NCBI GenBank assembly: GCA_963833195.1
Contig: CAWHXF010000028.1
Span: 1,116,001-1,180,000 of the forward strand
DNA length: 64,000 nt
Direction of reading: 5' to 3'
DNA from: Granulosicoccus sp963833195
Lineage (GTDB): Bacteria; Pseudomonadota; Gammaproteobacteria; Granulosicoccales; Granulosicoccaceae
The notes below the pieces were generated by a model, which saw only the letters and a list, made by a program, of their open reading frames with translations, was not told the origin of the DNA and made no database searches. Shown here in pieces: positions 29,229-37,982 of this stretch (its first letter is position 1; each line of letters opens with the position of its first letter). The position numbers and the translations under genes are program-made.

Positions 29229-30155
29229 TTGACCACCTTCACCGAAGCTCCCCCCGCGTCCGCGGACGCCCCCGCCGCGCCGGTCCACATCGACAAGCGC
29301 GTCTACGATCTCTACGACGAGTACTGCCACGGCCACATCGACCGGCGCGAGTTCCTGCGTCGCGCCGGCGCCATCACCGTGGCCGGCGTCAGCGGGCTCG
29401 TGATGGCGCAGGCGCTCATGCCGCGCTACGCGAACGCCGAGACCATCAAGTTCACCGACGAGCGCATCGTGCCCACGTACGTCGAGTACCCGTCCCCGGA
29501 CGGCAACTCCGGCACCATGCGCGGCTACCTCGTGCAGCCCGCGGGCGAAGGCCCCTTCCCGGCGGTGCTCGTGCTGCACGAGAACCGCGGGCTGAACCCG
29601 TACATCGAGGACGTCGCGCGTCGCTTCGCGGTCGAGGGCTTCGTGGCGCTGGCCCCCGACGGGCTGTTTCCCGTGGGCGGCTACCCGGGCAACGACGACG
29701 CGGGGCGCGAGCTGCAGAAGAGCCTGGACCAGGACAAGCTCTTCACCGACATGCTGAACTCCGCCCGCTTCCTGCTCGAGCACGAGGCCACGACGGACAA
29801 GCTCGGCGCGGTCGGCTTCTGCTGGGGCGGGGGCACGGTCAACGCGCTCGCCGTCGAGATGGGCGACGAGCTGGCCGCCGGCGTGCCGTTCTACGGCGCG
29901 GCTCCGCCGAGCGAGGACGTCGCGCGGATCTCGGCGCCGCTGCTGATCCAGAACGCCGAGGACGACGAGCGCATCAACGCGATGTGGCCGGACTTCCAGG
30001 CCGCGCTGGAGGAGAACGGCGTGGACTACGAGCACCACCTGTACGAAGGCGCGCGCCACGGCTTCCACAACGACTCCACGCCGCGCTTCGACCCAGAGCA
30101 GGCGAAGCTCGCCGAGGAGCGCACGATGGCCTTCTTCCGCGAGCACCTGAGCTGA
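29229..30155 (+). CDS. Dienelactone-hydrolase-family protein with a twin-arginine signal
   Basis: The 308-residue protein has an N-terminal extension of about 45 residues before a Tat-like signal (RREFLRRAGAITVAGVSGLV), then a dienelactone-hydrolase fold. The nucleophilic Cys is in GFCWGGG, followed by an Asp and the His in ARHGFHND. Such carboxymethylenebutenolidase-like proteins hydrolyse lactones or esters; export by Tat implies a periplasmic role. The start is TTG 29229, the only start codon that keeps the extension. The late position of the twin arginine is typical of this group, where the extension is conserved. Confidence 0.87.
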   Translation: MTTFTEAPPASADAPAAPVHIDKRVYDLYDEYCHGHIDRREFLRRAGAITVAGVSGLVMAQALMPRYANAETIKFTDERIVPTYVEYPSPDGNSGTMRGYLVQPAGEGPFPAVLVLHENRGLNPYIEDVARRFAVEGFVALAPDGLFPVGGYPGNDDAGRELQKSLDQDKLFTDMLNSARFLLEHEATTDKLGAVGFCWGGGTVNALAVEMGDELAAGVPFYGAAPPSEDVARISAPLLIQNAEDDERINAMWPDFQAALEENGVDYEHHLYEGARHGFHNDSTPRFDPEQAKLAEERTMAFFREHLS

Positions 30156-30462
30156 GGCGCACCGCGTCCGCGACGCGCTGCAGCGGCGGCGCGTCGGGGC
30201 GCGGGTCGCCCATCGGAGGGCCGCCCGGATCGGGATCCCCGTAGGGCTCGGGGTCGGGTCCGGGACGCGGGTCCGGTTCCGGTTCGCGGCCCGGATCGTG
30301 TTCGGGCTCCGGAATGGGGTCGTCGGGCAGCGGCGGCGGTTCTCGCGGGGCGCCGGGATCGGTTCCCGGCGGCATCACCGGGGGCCCGGGCACGCCCGGC
30401 TGGCCGGGTACGCCGGGCTCCCCCGGAGTGCCGTGAGCAATCATCGGGTCCGGTTCGGGCAT
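29974..30462 (-). CDS. Possible Pro/Gly/Asp-rich low-complexity protein (doubtful)
   Basis: A leftward frame from ATG 30462 encodes MPEPDPMIAHGTPGEPGVPG and a long Pro-rich, Asp/Glu-rich, collagen-like stretch. The first 100 residues look like the short Pro-rich proteins sometimes annotated in GC-rich bacteria. The last 60 residues run antisense through the end of the dienelactone hydrolase gene and look like a shadow. Either a short gene is truncated here by frame loss, or the entire frame is compositional. It occupies the 458-bp gap between 30155 and 30614, which otherwise holds nothing obvious. Confidence 0.3.
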   Translation of the reverse strand: MPEPDPMIAHGTPGEPGVPGQPGVPGPPVMPPGTDPGAPREPPPLPDDPIPEPEHDPGREPEPDPRPGPDPEPYGDPDPGGPPMGDPRPDAPPLQRVADAVRLSSGARGRRPSCAPRRASPALGRSAAWSRCGSRGARLRTGGARSPRRSPPARPGSPATSR

Positions 30463-30613
30463 GGGTGCGACTCCGCTGGGCGCTGGACGGACATCGAGCC
30501 TGCCTGCGTGCGGCGTCGACGGCCCCGATGCGCGTAAATGGTTCATCGCCGCAGCGGTCCTCGTCGCGATCGCCACATGCTGGCTCCATCAGCGGGACGA
30601 GAGGGAGAGGGCG

Positions 30614-31453
30614 ATGGTGACGGCGAGTTCGGTCGAACGACGGGCGAGCGCGGCCGCGGACTCCGCGCGCTCGGTGGCGCCCGCCTGGATGCGGACGCTC
30701 TCCCGGGTCGGCTTCGCGGCCAAGGGTGTCGTCTACCTGATCGTCGGGGGCCTGGCGATGCAGGGCGCGGCGGGCGGCGGCCAGAAGGGGGCATTGACCG
30801 AGATCGCCTCCCAGCCGTTCGGGCGCGTGCTGCTCGGCATCGTCGCGCTCGGGCTCGCGGCCTACGCGGTGTGGCGCTTCGTCAGCGGCGCGGTGGATCC
30901 GCACGACGACGCCGACGACGACGCCAAGGGCATCGGCAAGCGCATCGGCTACGTCGCCAGCGGCGTGGTGTACGCGGGCCTGGCCGTTGCCGCCACGCGG
31001 ATCGTGCTCGGCAGCGGCGGCGGGGGCGGTGGCGAGGGCGCGCAGCACTGGACGGGCGTGCTGCTCGAGCAACCGTTCGGTCGGGTGCTCGTGGGGCTCG
31101 TCGCGCTCGGCGTGCTTGCCGGCGCGGCGTACCAGTTGAAACAGGCCGTCACGGCGGACTTTCGCGAGGAATTCCGGCTCGGCGACATGTCGGGCACCGA
31201 GCGGACCTGGGCGACACGGGCGGGACGGCTCGGCCACGCGGCACGCGCCGTCGTGTACGCGCTCATCGCCTGGTTCCTGACCAGTGCCGCGCTCGCGAAC
31301 GACGAGAATCGCGCGGGCGGTCTGGGCAAGGCCCTGCAGACGCTGCAGGAACAGCCCTGGGGCTCGTGGCTGCTGATCGCCGCGGGGCTGGGACTCGTCT
31401 GCTACGGGCTCTACTGCTTCGTGCTGGCTCGGTACCGCAGCGCGGCGAGCTGA
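30614..31453 (+). CDS. DUF1206 membrane protein
   Basis: The 279-residue inner-membrane protein has three repeats of the DUF1206 two-helix unit; conserved pieces are FAAKGVVYLIVGGLA, QPFGRVLLGIVALGL and the later copies QPFGRVLVGLVALGV and QPWGSWLLIAAGLGL. ATG 30614 is chosen for the strong GAGGGAGAGG site just upstream; a longer frame exists, but its N-terminus is not protein-like. Function unknown; homologues are widespread in GC-rich bacteria. Confidence 0.88.
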   Translation: MVTASSVERRASAAADSARSVAPAWMRTLSRVGFAAKGVVYLIVGGLAMQGAAGGGQKGALTEIASQPFGRVLLGIVALGLAAYAVWRFVSGAVDPHDDADDDAKGIGKRIGYVASGVVYAGLAVAATRIVLGSGGGGGGEGAQHWTGVLLEQPFGRVLVGLVALGVLAGAAYQLKQAVTADFREEFRLGDMSGTERTWATRAGRLGHAARAVVYALIAWFLTSAALANDENRAGGLGKALQTLQEQPWGSWLLIAAGLGLVCYGLYCFVLARYRSAAS

Positions 31454-31475
31454 GCCGGTTCCCGCGGGCTCTGCC

Positions 31476-32489
31476 TCAGCCCGGTCGGCCCGTCACGACG
31501 AAGGCTTCGGTCTCGATGCCGTCCGGGCCGTGCAGCGCGCAGCTCGTGCCGACGGGCACGCTGAAGGTGTCGCCCGCACCGAGGCCGACGCGCTCGTCGT
31601 CCACCTCGAGCTCGAGCGCGCCCGACTGCACGAAGATCACCTGCGGCGCACGCACCTCGCGGCGCGCGGAGGACGCGCCGGGTTCGAGTCGCACCCGGTG
31701 CAGATCGAAGCCGTGCGGCCACCAGTGCCGGATCGCGCCGCCCGCCGCGGCGTCGTCGAGGATCACGGCCGCCGAGCCCACGCCCGGCGAGGCGTGCGAT
31801 CCGCCCTCGCCGTCGGCGAGATCCGCGGCGTGCGCGACGCAGCGGGCGAGCCGTTCGGCGTCGGGCGTGGTCAGCAGGGAGAGCGCGCGCGCATCGGGCA
31901 CCTCCTCCGGCTCGGCGCCTTCGGGCACGCTCTCGCCGGCCGCCGTGTCGACCAGGCGCCCGCCCTCGAGCAGCACCAGCCCATGGTCCCGTGCCAGCTC
32001 GAAGACGCGCGGTGCCCAGGTCACCTTGCCGGGGTCGTCACCACCGAGCACGGCGAACAGGAAGCCCACGTCGTCGCCGACATTCTCGAAGCCGCGGAAC
32101 ATCATCGGCGGGATGGAGATGGTGTCGCCGGGACCGAGCCTCACCTCGCCCTCGTCGGCGTTCACGCCGTAGCGGAAGGCCCACTCTCCGGTGTGCACGA
32201 CGAAGACCTCGGCGGTGAGGTGGCTGTGCTGCGAGTTCAGGCAGCCCGGAGGCTGACGCGCCGCGCCGATGTTGTAGCCGTGCGGCTCGGGCACGTGCAC
32301 GTGCTGGTTCGGGTTCTCGGACACGCCCGGCCCGACGATGGTGAAGTTCTCCTTGGCGTCCGAGCCCGGCGAGCGCGAGTCCACGAACGCGTTCAGGCAG
32401 GGCACGAGCTCGTCGTGGCGGACCAGCCGGGCGCGCAGCGCGTCGGCGACGGACGCATCGTCGGAAGGAAGATCGGGGCGTGCGGCCAT
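31476..32489 (-). CDS. Bicupin protein (quercetinase/dioxygenase-like)
   Basis: The 337-residue protein has two cupin barrels. The first contains HSHLTAEVFVVHTGEWAFRY and PGDTISIPPMMFRGFENV, with the His/His/Glu/His metal pattern; the second (RAPQVIFVQSGALELEV, GAGDTFSVPVGT) lacks most metal ligands. Cupins of this layout can be dioxygenases or binding proteins. ATG 32489 is the start consistent with the N-terminal sequence. It converges with the DUF1206 gene across 22 bp. Substrate unknown. Confidence 0.85.
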   Translation of the reverse strand: MAARPDLPSDDASVADALRARLVRHDELVPCLNAFVDSRSPGSDAKENFTIVGPGVSENPNQHVHVPEPHGYNIGAARQPPGCLNSQHSHLTAEVFVVHTGEWAFRYGVNADEGEVRLGPGDTISIPPMMFRGFENVGDDVGFLFAVLGGDDPGKVTWAPRVFELARDHGLVLLEGGRLVDTAAGESVPEGAEPEEVPDARALSLLTTPDAERLARCVAHAADLADGEGGSHASPGVGSAAVILDDAAAGGAIRHWWPHGFDLHRVRLEPGASSARREVRAPQVIFVQSGALELEVDDERVGLGAGDTFSVPVGTSCALHGPDGIETEAFVVTGRPG

Positions 32490-32673
32490 GGATGCGGGGA
32501 CGGTGGGAGCGACGGCGGGAGCGACATCGGGCGCGTCCGGCGTCGTGCCCGGACCTTGCCGATCATCGGACCGCGCGCGCCCGTGCGCAAGGCCCCCGCC
32601 CTGCCCGTCCGGCCCGGACCGGAGCGGCGTCGCGTCGGGGCTCGGCACTCGATCTGACGTGCCTCGGGAGCGC

Positions 32674-33291
32674 TCAGCGCAGCAGCACCAGCTCCACGTG
32701 CGGACCGACGCCCGACGCCGCCGCGTCCGCGACCCGGGCGACGGCGATGACGTCGACGCGCTCGGAACCCACGCCGCGCGCCGCGAACCAGTCGACCACG
32801 CGCTCGGCACGCAGGAACGCCATCGAGATGGCCGCCTCGTCGGCGTCCGTGACGATGGCGAGCGCACGCACCTCGAACCGCTTGGTCGGGAAGCGCTCGA
32901 GCGTGCGCAGCGCGCGGGCGAGGCGTCGCTCGGAGGCCGGCGACAACCAGGCCGAACCGGCCGCGAAATCGAGCGTGCGCGCCTCCTCCGCGAACGCGGT
33001 GCAGCCGGCGTCGTCGACGCTCACCCCGCGCGGGCTGGTCGGACAGGCATCTTGCTCGTCGAGCAATCCGTCCCGGTCCCGATCCACGGGCAGCGAATGC
33101 GGCAGCGCCGCGGCGGGCGCGGGCACGTCGGCACCGCCCCGTTCCGGCAGCCACGCCCAGGCACCGGCCAGCGCGCCGGCGCCCGTGCAGAGCCCGAGCG
33201 CGAACGCCGCGGCGCCGGCGCGACGCCGGCCGCCGCGCGCGTCGCACGCGTCGCGCGGCGTCGTATCGATCGTCTGCGATGGTGCTGCCAT
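32674..33291 (-). CDS. Single-pass OmpA-like protein with a thrombospondin type 3 calcium motif
   Basis: The 205-residue protein starts MAAPSQTIDT, has one hydrophobic segment (AAAFALGLCTGAGALAGAWAWL), then a TSP3-like calcium repeat (DRDRDGLLDEQDACP) and a C-terminal domain with the general OmpA pattern (LDFAAGSAWLSPASERRL ... RAERVVDWFAARGV). The peptidoglycan-binding Asp and Arg are less clear than in Pal/OmpA, so binding may be weak or lost. Probably tethered to the inner membrane and facing the periplasm. Divergent from the polyketide synthase gene over 112 bp. Confidence 0.75.
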   Translation of the reverse strand: MAAPSQTIDTTPRDACDARGGRRRAGAAAFALGLCTGAGALAGAWAWLPERGGADVPAPAAALPHSLPVDRDRDGLLDEQDACPTSPRGVSVDDAGCTAFAEEARTLDFAAGSAWLSPASERRLARALRTLERFPTKRFEVRALAIVTDADEAAISMAFLRAERVVDWFAARGVGSERVDVIAVARVADAAASGVGPHVELVLLR

Positions 33292-33403
33292 GCCCGCGTG
33301 CAGCAACAACCGCGCCCGCGCGCCGGCGCCGCGATGCGGAGCACGCGTGCAGAATGTCTCGCCCGCTTCCCGCCGGCGCGCCGACGGTGGCAGGCTCGCG
33401 AGC

Positions 33404-34486
33404 ATGCACATACTCGGCATCGGCACCGCCACGCCGCCCGCGCGCTACACCAAGGCCGACTGCCTGGCGGCCTTCGAGTCCTCCGAGTGGTTCGGCAGGC
33501 TGGACGCCCGCGCGCACTACGTCGCCCGGCTGGTGCTGCAGCGGGACAACGGGATCGAGGCCCGCCGGCTCGCCGTCGACTCGCTCGACGAGGTCTTCCG
33601 CATCGATCCCGACACGCTCGCGGCGCGCTTCCTGCGCCACGCGCCGACCCTCGCCGGCGAGGCCGGCGCGAAGGCGCTCGCGGCGGCGGCGACCGATCCG
33701 GCCGACATCGACGCCGTCGTCGTCAGCACGTGCACCGGCTACCTGTGTCCGGGCCTGTCGGGCTACGTCGTGGAGCGGCTGGGACTGCGCCCGGACGTGC
33801 AGTGCTTCGATCTCGTGGGCCAGGGCTGCGCGGCGGCCGTGCCGAACCTGCAGCTCGGCAACGCGCTCGTCGGCTCGGGCAGCTCGGAGCGCGTGCTGTC
33901 GATCTGCGTCGAGGTGAGCAGCGCGGCCATGTACCTCGACAACGACCCCGGCGTGCTCGTCAGCGCCTGCCTGTTCGGCGACGGGGCCGGCGCGGCCGTG
34001 CTGTCGCGCGAGCCCGGACGCGTGGCGGCCGGCGGCGGTACGGGGACCGCCCGGCGCATCCGCTGGTGCGACAGCGCCTCGCTGATCGAGCCCGGCCGGC
34101 GCGACGCGCTGATGTTCGAGCAACGCGGCGGCATGCTCAGGAACATCCTGACGCGCGCCGTGCCGGAGCTCGCCGGGGACTACGCGCGGCGCACGCTCGA
34201 CACCGTGCTCGATCGCGCCGGACTGCAGCCGAGCGACATCACCGCCTGGGTCATGCACGCCGGCGGGCGCGACGTGCTGCAGGTGCTCGAGCGCACGCTG
34301 GAGCTGCAGCCGTCGGACCTCGCCAGGAGCGCCGCCGCCCTGCGCGAGTACGGGAACCTGTCGAGCGCCTTCGTCTACTTCGTGCTCGAGGCCACCGTGG
34401 CGGACGCCGCACCCGCCGGCCACTGGTGGCTGTCCTCGTTCGGCGCGGGCTTCAGCTGCCACGGCGCCCTGCTGTCGGTGGATTGA
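33404..34486 (+). CDS. Type III polyketide synthase (chalcone-synthase-like)
   Basis: The 360-residue thiolase-fold enzyme has the catalytic triad of type III polyketide synthases: Cys142 in VGQGCAAAVPNL, His285 in VMHAGGRDVL and Asn318 in REYGNLSSAF. It also carries the C-terminal GAGFSCHG strand. It would extend a starter acyl unit with malonyl-CoA and cyclise the chain to an alkylresorcinol, alkylpyrone or related product. It is the first gene of a five-gene unit with a methyltransferase, flavoprotein, ACP and ketosynthase, which favours a long-chain acyl starter and a modified phenolic lipid. ATG 33404 fits the family N-terminus (MHILGIGTATP). Confidence 0.92.
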   Translation: MHILGIGTATPPARYTKADCLAAFESSEWFGRLDARAHYVARLVLQRDNGIEARRLAVDSLDEVFRIDPDTLAARFLRHAPTLAGEAGAKALAAAATDPADIDAVVVSTCTGYLCPGLSGYVVERLGLRPDVQCFDLVGQGCAAAVPNLQLGNALVGSGSSERVLSICVEVSSAAMYLDNDPGVLVSACLFGDGAGAAVLSREPGRVAAGGGTGTARRIRWCDSASLIEPGRRDALMFEQRGGMLRNILTRAVPELAGDYARRTLDTVLDRAGLQPSDITAWVMHAGGRDVLQVLERTLELQPSDLARSAAALREYGNLSSAFVYFVLEATVADAAPAGHWWLSSFGAGFSCHGALLSVD

Positions 34487-34492
34487 GGGCGC

Positions 34493-35203
34493 GTGCGCCG
34501 CACGGTCGCCGCCGAGACCCTGGACGCGTTGCCGCCCGACGATCCGGCCGCGCGACGCTCGCGGCGCGATCTGGTGCGCGTGCACCTGGCCATGGGCACG
34601 CGCGGCCTGATGGCGCGCGCGCTGCGGGATGCGCCGCCGGAACCGGCCGACGCGCGTCCGCTGGAGCTGCTGGAACTCGGCGCGGGCGACGGCACGCTCA
34701 TGCTGGCGGTGGCGAGGAAGCTCGCCGCGCGTTGGCCCCGCGTGCGCCTCACGCTGCTGGACCGCGTGGATATCCTCGCCGCGCGCACGCGCGACGCCTA
34801 CGCGGCGCTCGGCTGGGAGGTGCGCGTGCGGGAGTGCGACGTGCTGGACTGGGCCGATGACGCCACCGCTCCGCGCAGCGATCTCGTGCTGACGACCCTG
34901 TTCCTGCACCACTTCGAGGGCGCGGAGCTCGACCGGCTGCTGGCGGGCATCGCGACGCGCACCGATCGCTTCCACGCGGTCGAACCGCGGCGCGACCGCG
35001 TGTCGCTGCTCGGCAGCCGGCTCGTGGCGCTGCTCGGCGCGAACGCGGTGACGCGCGAGGACGCGGTGCTGAGCGTGCGTGCGGGGTTCACCGGACACGA
35101 GCTCTCGGCCCGCTGGCCGGGCGCGTCCGACTGGCGGTTGCGGGAGACGCGCGCGGGCCCTTTCGGTCACGGCTTCCACGCGCGGCGCGAGGGCGGCCCG
35201 TGA
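34493..35203 (+). CDS. SAM-dependent class I methyltransferase
   Basis: The 236-residue protein has motif I LELGAGDGTLMLAVAR, an acidic residue after strand 2 (LLDRVD) and TTLFLHHFEGAELDRLL, the usual motif-IV region. GTG 34493 sits 6 nt after the polyketide synthase stop with GAGGG before it. By position it is likely to methylate the polyketide product, in the way SrsB methylates alkylresorcinols in Streptomyces. Oxygen versus carbon methylation cannot be told from the sequence. It overlaps the flavoprotein gene by 4 nt. Confidence 0.88.
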   Translation: MRRTVAAETLDALPPDDPAARRSRRDLVRVHLAMGTRGLMARALRDAPPEPADARPLELLELGAGDGTLMLAVARKLAARWPRVRLTLLDRVDILAARTRDAYAALGWEVRVRECDVLDWADDATAPRSDLVLTTLFLHHFEGAELDRLLAGIATRTDRFHAVEPRRDRVSLLGSRLVALLGANAVTREDAVLSVRAGFTGHELSARWPGASDWRLRETRAGPFGHGFHARREGGP

Positions 35204-36465
35204 CGTCGAGCGACGCCGAACGGGTCGATGCGGTGGTCGTCGGCGCGGGCCTCGCGGGTTCGGCCGCGGCCATCCTGCTGGCCGGAGCCGGCTGGCGCGT
35301 CACGCTCGTGGAGAAGAAGCCCTTCCCGCGCAGGAAGGTCTGCGGCGAGTGCCTGGCGGCCAGCAACTGGCCGCTGCTGCGCGCGCTCGGCGTCGCGGAC
35401 GAGTTCGCCGAACGGGCCGGGCCGGAGCTTCGCGAGGTGATGCTCATGCGCGGCGCCCGCAACGTGATCGCGCCGCTGCCCGCCGCGCGCGACGAACCGC
35501 GCGGCCAGCGCTGGGGACGCGCGCTCGGGCGCGACACCCTCGATGCCGCGCTGCTCGAGCGCGCGCGCGGGCGCGGCGTTCGCGTGATGCAACCCTGGAC
35601 ACTCGTCGCGACCTCCGGCCGGCCCGGCGCATGGCGTTGTCGCCTGCGCGGGCGCGCGAACGAGACCGTCGAGATCGATGCCCCGGTGCTCATCGACGCG
35701 CACGGTTCCTGGGAGGTGCTGGCTTCGGAGCGCCCCGAGCGCAGGCCCCCCCCCCGGCCATCGGATCTGCTCGCGTTCAAGGCCAATTTCGCGAACGCCC
35801 ACCACGCGCCCGGGCGCATCGGCGTGCTGGCGCTCGACGGCGGCTACGGCGGCACCGTCGTGGCGGACGCGGGCAGCACGGTGCTGGCGGGCTGCGTACG
35901 ACGCGACCGGCTCGACGCGCTGCGGGCCGATGCGCCGGGCCTGCGCGCCGGCGAGGCCTTCGAGCGCTGGGTCCGAGCCGGGTGCGACGGCGTGGCCGAG
36001 GCGCTCGAAGGCGCTCGGCGCGAGGGCGCCTGGCTCGCCTCCGGTCCGCTGCGGCCGGGTATCCGCACGCGCGCCGACGGCGGCCCGTTCCGCATCGGCA
36101 ACGCCGGCGGCGAGGCGCACCCCATCCTCGGCGAGGGCATGAGCATGGCGCTGCAGTCGGCGGCGCTGCTGTGCGACGCGCTGATCGCCGCCGGGCCGGC
36201 AGCACTCGCCGACACCGGTCGCTCGCTGCGCGTGCAACGCGCGCACGCCCTGGCGTGGCGCCGGCAGTTCGCGCCGCGGCTGCGCCTGGCCGCCGCGTTC
36301 GCGCACGCCGCCATGCGTCCGGCGAGCTCCGGCGCGTTGGTGGCGCTGGCACGGGCCTGGCCGGGCGTGCTCACGCGCGGCGCCCGCCTGGGCGGCAAGG
36401 TGCGCCTCGCGCGCGTGCCCGACACGCGCCCTCCGATCTCCGCGACCCGGGAAACCGCCACATGA
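35200..36465 (+). CDS. FAD-dependent oxidoreductase (geranylgeranyl-reductase/hydroxylase group)
   Basis: The 421-residue flavoprotein has the dinucleotide motif VVGAGLAGSAAAILLAGAG, the KVCGECLAASNW segment of the geranylgeranyl-reductase-like group, and a second FAD motif (RIGNAGGEAHPILGEGMSMA). Members hydroxylate aromatic rings or reduce double bonds. In the srsABC pathway a flavoprotein hydroxylates the alkylresorcinol to a quinone, which is the best analogy here. A run of nine C at about 35749-35757 is a possible slippage point but the frame is intact. GTG 35200 overlaps the methyltransferase stop. Confidence 0.88.
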   Translation: MTSSDAERVDAVVVGAGLAGSAAAILLAGAGWRVTLVEKKPFPRRKVCGECLAASNWPLLRALGVADEFAERAGPELREVMLMRGARNVIAPLPAARDEPRGQRWGRALGRDTLDAALLERARGRGVRVMQPWTLVATSGRPGAWRCRLRGRANETVEIDAPVLIDAHGSWEVLASERPERRPPPRPSDLLAFKANFANAHHAPGRIGVLALDGGYGGTVVADAGSTVLAGCVRRDRLDALRADAPGLRAGEAFERWVRAGCDGVAEALEGARREGAWLASGPLRPGIRTRADGGPFRIGNAGGEAHPILGEGMSMALQSAALLCDALIAAGPAALADTGRSLRVQRAHALAWRRQFAPRLRLAAAFAHAAMRPASSGALVALARAWPGVLTRGARLGGKVRLARVPDTRPPISATRETAT

Positions 36466-36749
36466 ACACCATCGACACGCTGCGCGGCATCCTGGAACGC
36501 GACCACGCCCTGGCGCGCGAGCGACTGGTGCCCGAGGCCACGCTCGAGGACCTGGGCCTGGACTCGCTCGCCACGATCGAGATGCTGTGGAACGTGGAGG
36601 AGGAGTTCGGCGTGGAGGTGCCGTCCGATCCGGTGCCGCTGCGCACGCTCGGCGAGGTGGCCGACTACGTCGATTCGCTGGTCGCGGCACGGGCGGCGAC
36701 GGCCGGGGATGCCGCGGCCGACGAGAGCGCGGGCAGCCCCGCGCCGTGA
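36462..36749 (+). CDS. Acyl carrier protein
   Basis: The 95-residue acidic protein has the phosphopantetheine attachment Ser35 in LGLDSLATIEML and four predicted helices, followed by an Ala-rich tail of about 20 residues. It overlaps the flavoprotein gene (ATGA) and the ketosynthase gene (GTGA), so it is a dedicated carrier for this cluster rather than the fatty-acid AcpP. It could present the acyl starter to the polyketide synthase or serve the ketosynthase. Confidence 0.92.
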   Translation: MNTIDTLRGILERDHALARERLVPEATLEDLGLDSLATIEMLWNVEEEFGVEVPSDPVPLRTLGEVADYVDSLVAARAATAGDAAADESAGSPAP

Positions 36750-37978
36750 GCAGGCGCGTCGCCGTGACCGGCCTGGGCGTCGTCTCGCCGCTCGGCAACG
36801 ACCCCGACGACCTCCTCGCCGCGGCACGGGCCGGCCGCTCGGGCATACGCAGGCTCGACGTGCCCTTCGCGGATCGGCTGGGCGATGCGGTGGCGGGCGT
36901 CAGCGACTTCGACGGCGCGCACCTCGCGGAGCCCGGCAGGCTGCGCATGATGGATCGCTCGGCGACGTTCGCGCTGCACGCCGCGAACCGCGCGCTCGCG
37001 ATGTCGGACGGGGCGCTGGACGGCCTGGACGGCGCGCGCGCCGGCACCTGGATGGGCATCGGCATGGGCGGCACGCTGTCGATGGACGAGGGCTATCGCA
37101 CGCTCTACGAGCGTGGCTCGGATCGCATCAAGCCCTTCACGGTGCTGCTGGGCATGCACAACGCCCCGGCCGCATGGATCGCGCTGGAGCACGACCTGCG
37201 CGGGCCGAGCCAGACGGTATCCACGGCCTGCTCGTCCTCCACGGTCGCGCTCGGCGAGGCGTTTCGCGCGGTGGCCGACGGACGCATCGAGGTCGCGGTG
37301 GCGGGCGGTACCGAGGCGCCGCTGTCGTTCGGCTCGCTGATGGCGTGGCAGGCCATGCGCACGCTCGCCACGACCGATGCCGAGGCACCGGAGCGAAGCT
37401 GCCGACCCTTCTCGGCGAACCGTACCGGCATGGTGCTGGGCGAAGGTGCGGCGGTGTTCGTGCTGGAGCCGCGGGAGCGGGCCGTCGCGCGCGGCGCGCA
37501 GGTGCTCGGCGAGGTCCTCGGCTACGGCGCGTCCACCGACATCCGTCACATCACGAACCCGAGCGTCGAAGGTCAGGCCGCCGCGCTGCGCGCGGCGTTG
37601 CAGGATGCAGGTCTGTCCCCCGACGCCGTCGATGCCGTGAACGCGCACGGCACCGGCACGCGCGCCAACGATGCGACCGAGACGGCGGCGCTGCGCGAGG
37701 TGCTCGGAGCGCGAGCCGACGCCGTGCCCGTCAGCGCCACCAAGTCCATGCACGGCCACCTGCTCGGCGCGGCCGGCGCGCTGGAGGCGATGCTGTGCGT
37801 GCTGGCCATGCGCGCGGACGTCGCGCTGCCCACCCTGCACCTCGACAGACCCGACCCCGACTGCGATCTCGACTACGTCGCCGATGTCGCGCGCGAGGGC
37901 GTCTCCGTGGCCACGATGCTGTCGAGCTCGTTCGCGTTCGGCGGCAGCAACGCGGTGCTGGTGCTCGGCCGGGGCTGA
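36746..37978 (+). CDS. Beta-ketoacyl-ACP synthase (KAS II/FabF type)
   Basis: The 410-residue thiolase-fold condensing enzyme has an intact Cys-His-His triad: Cys162 in VSTACSSST, His301 in NAHGTGTRANDA and His338 in SMHGHLLGAAG. It is active-site complete and paired with its own ACP, so it probably makes or extends the acyl starter for the type III polyketide synthase. GTG 36746 overlaps the ACP stop. It converges on nspC with a 4-nt gap. A full set of reductive fatty-acid enzymes is missing here and would have to come from primary metabolism. Confidence 0.92.
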   Translation: MSRRVAVTGLGVVSPLGNDPDDLLAAARAGRSGIRRLDVPFADRLGDAVAGVSDFDGAHLAEPGRLRMMDRSATFALHAANRALAMSDGALDGLDGARAGTWMGIGMGGTLSMDEGYRTLYERGSDRIKPFTVLLGMHNAPAAWIALEHDLRGPSQTVSTACSSSTVALGEAFRAVADGRIEVAVAGGTEAPLSFGSLMAWQAMRTLATTDAEAPERSCRPFSANRTGMVLGEGAAVFVLEPRERAVARGAQVLGEVLGYGASTDIRHITNPSVEGQAAALRAALQDAGLSPDAVDAVNAHGTGTRANDATETAALREVLGARADAVPVSATKSMHGHLLGAAGALEAMLCVLAMRADVALPTLHLDRPDPDCDLDYVADVAREGVSVATMLSSSFAFGGSNAVLVLGRG

Positions 37979-37982
37979 CCGA

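Noticed and set aside
35740..35765. Possible frameshift at the C run in the flavoprotein gene
   Set aside because: The protein stays in one frame with conserved motifs on both sides of the run.
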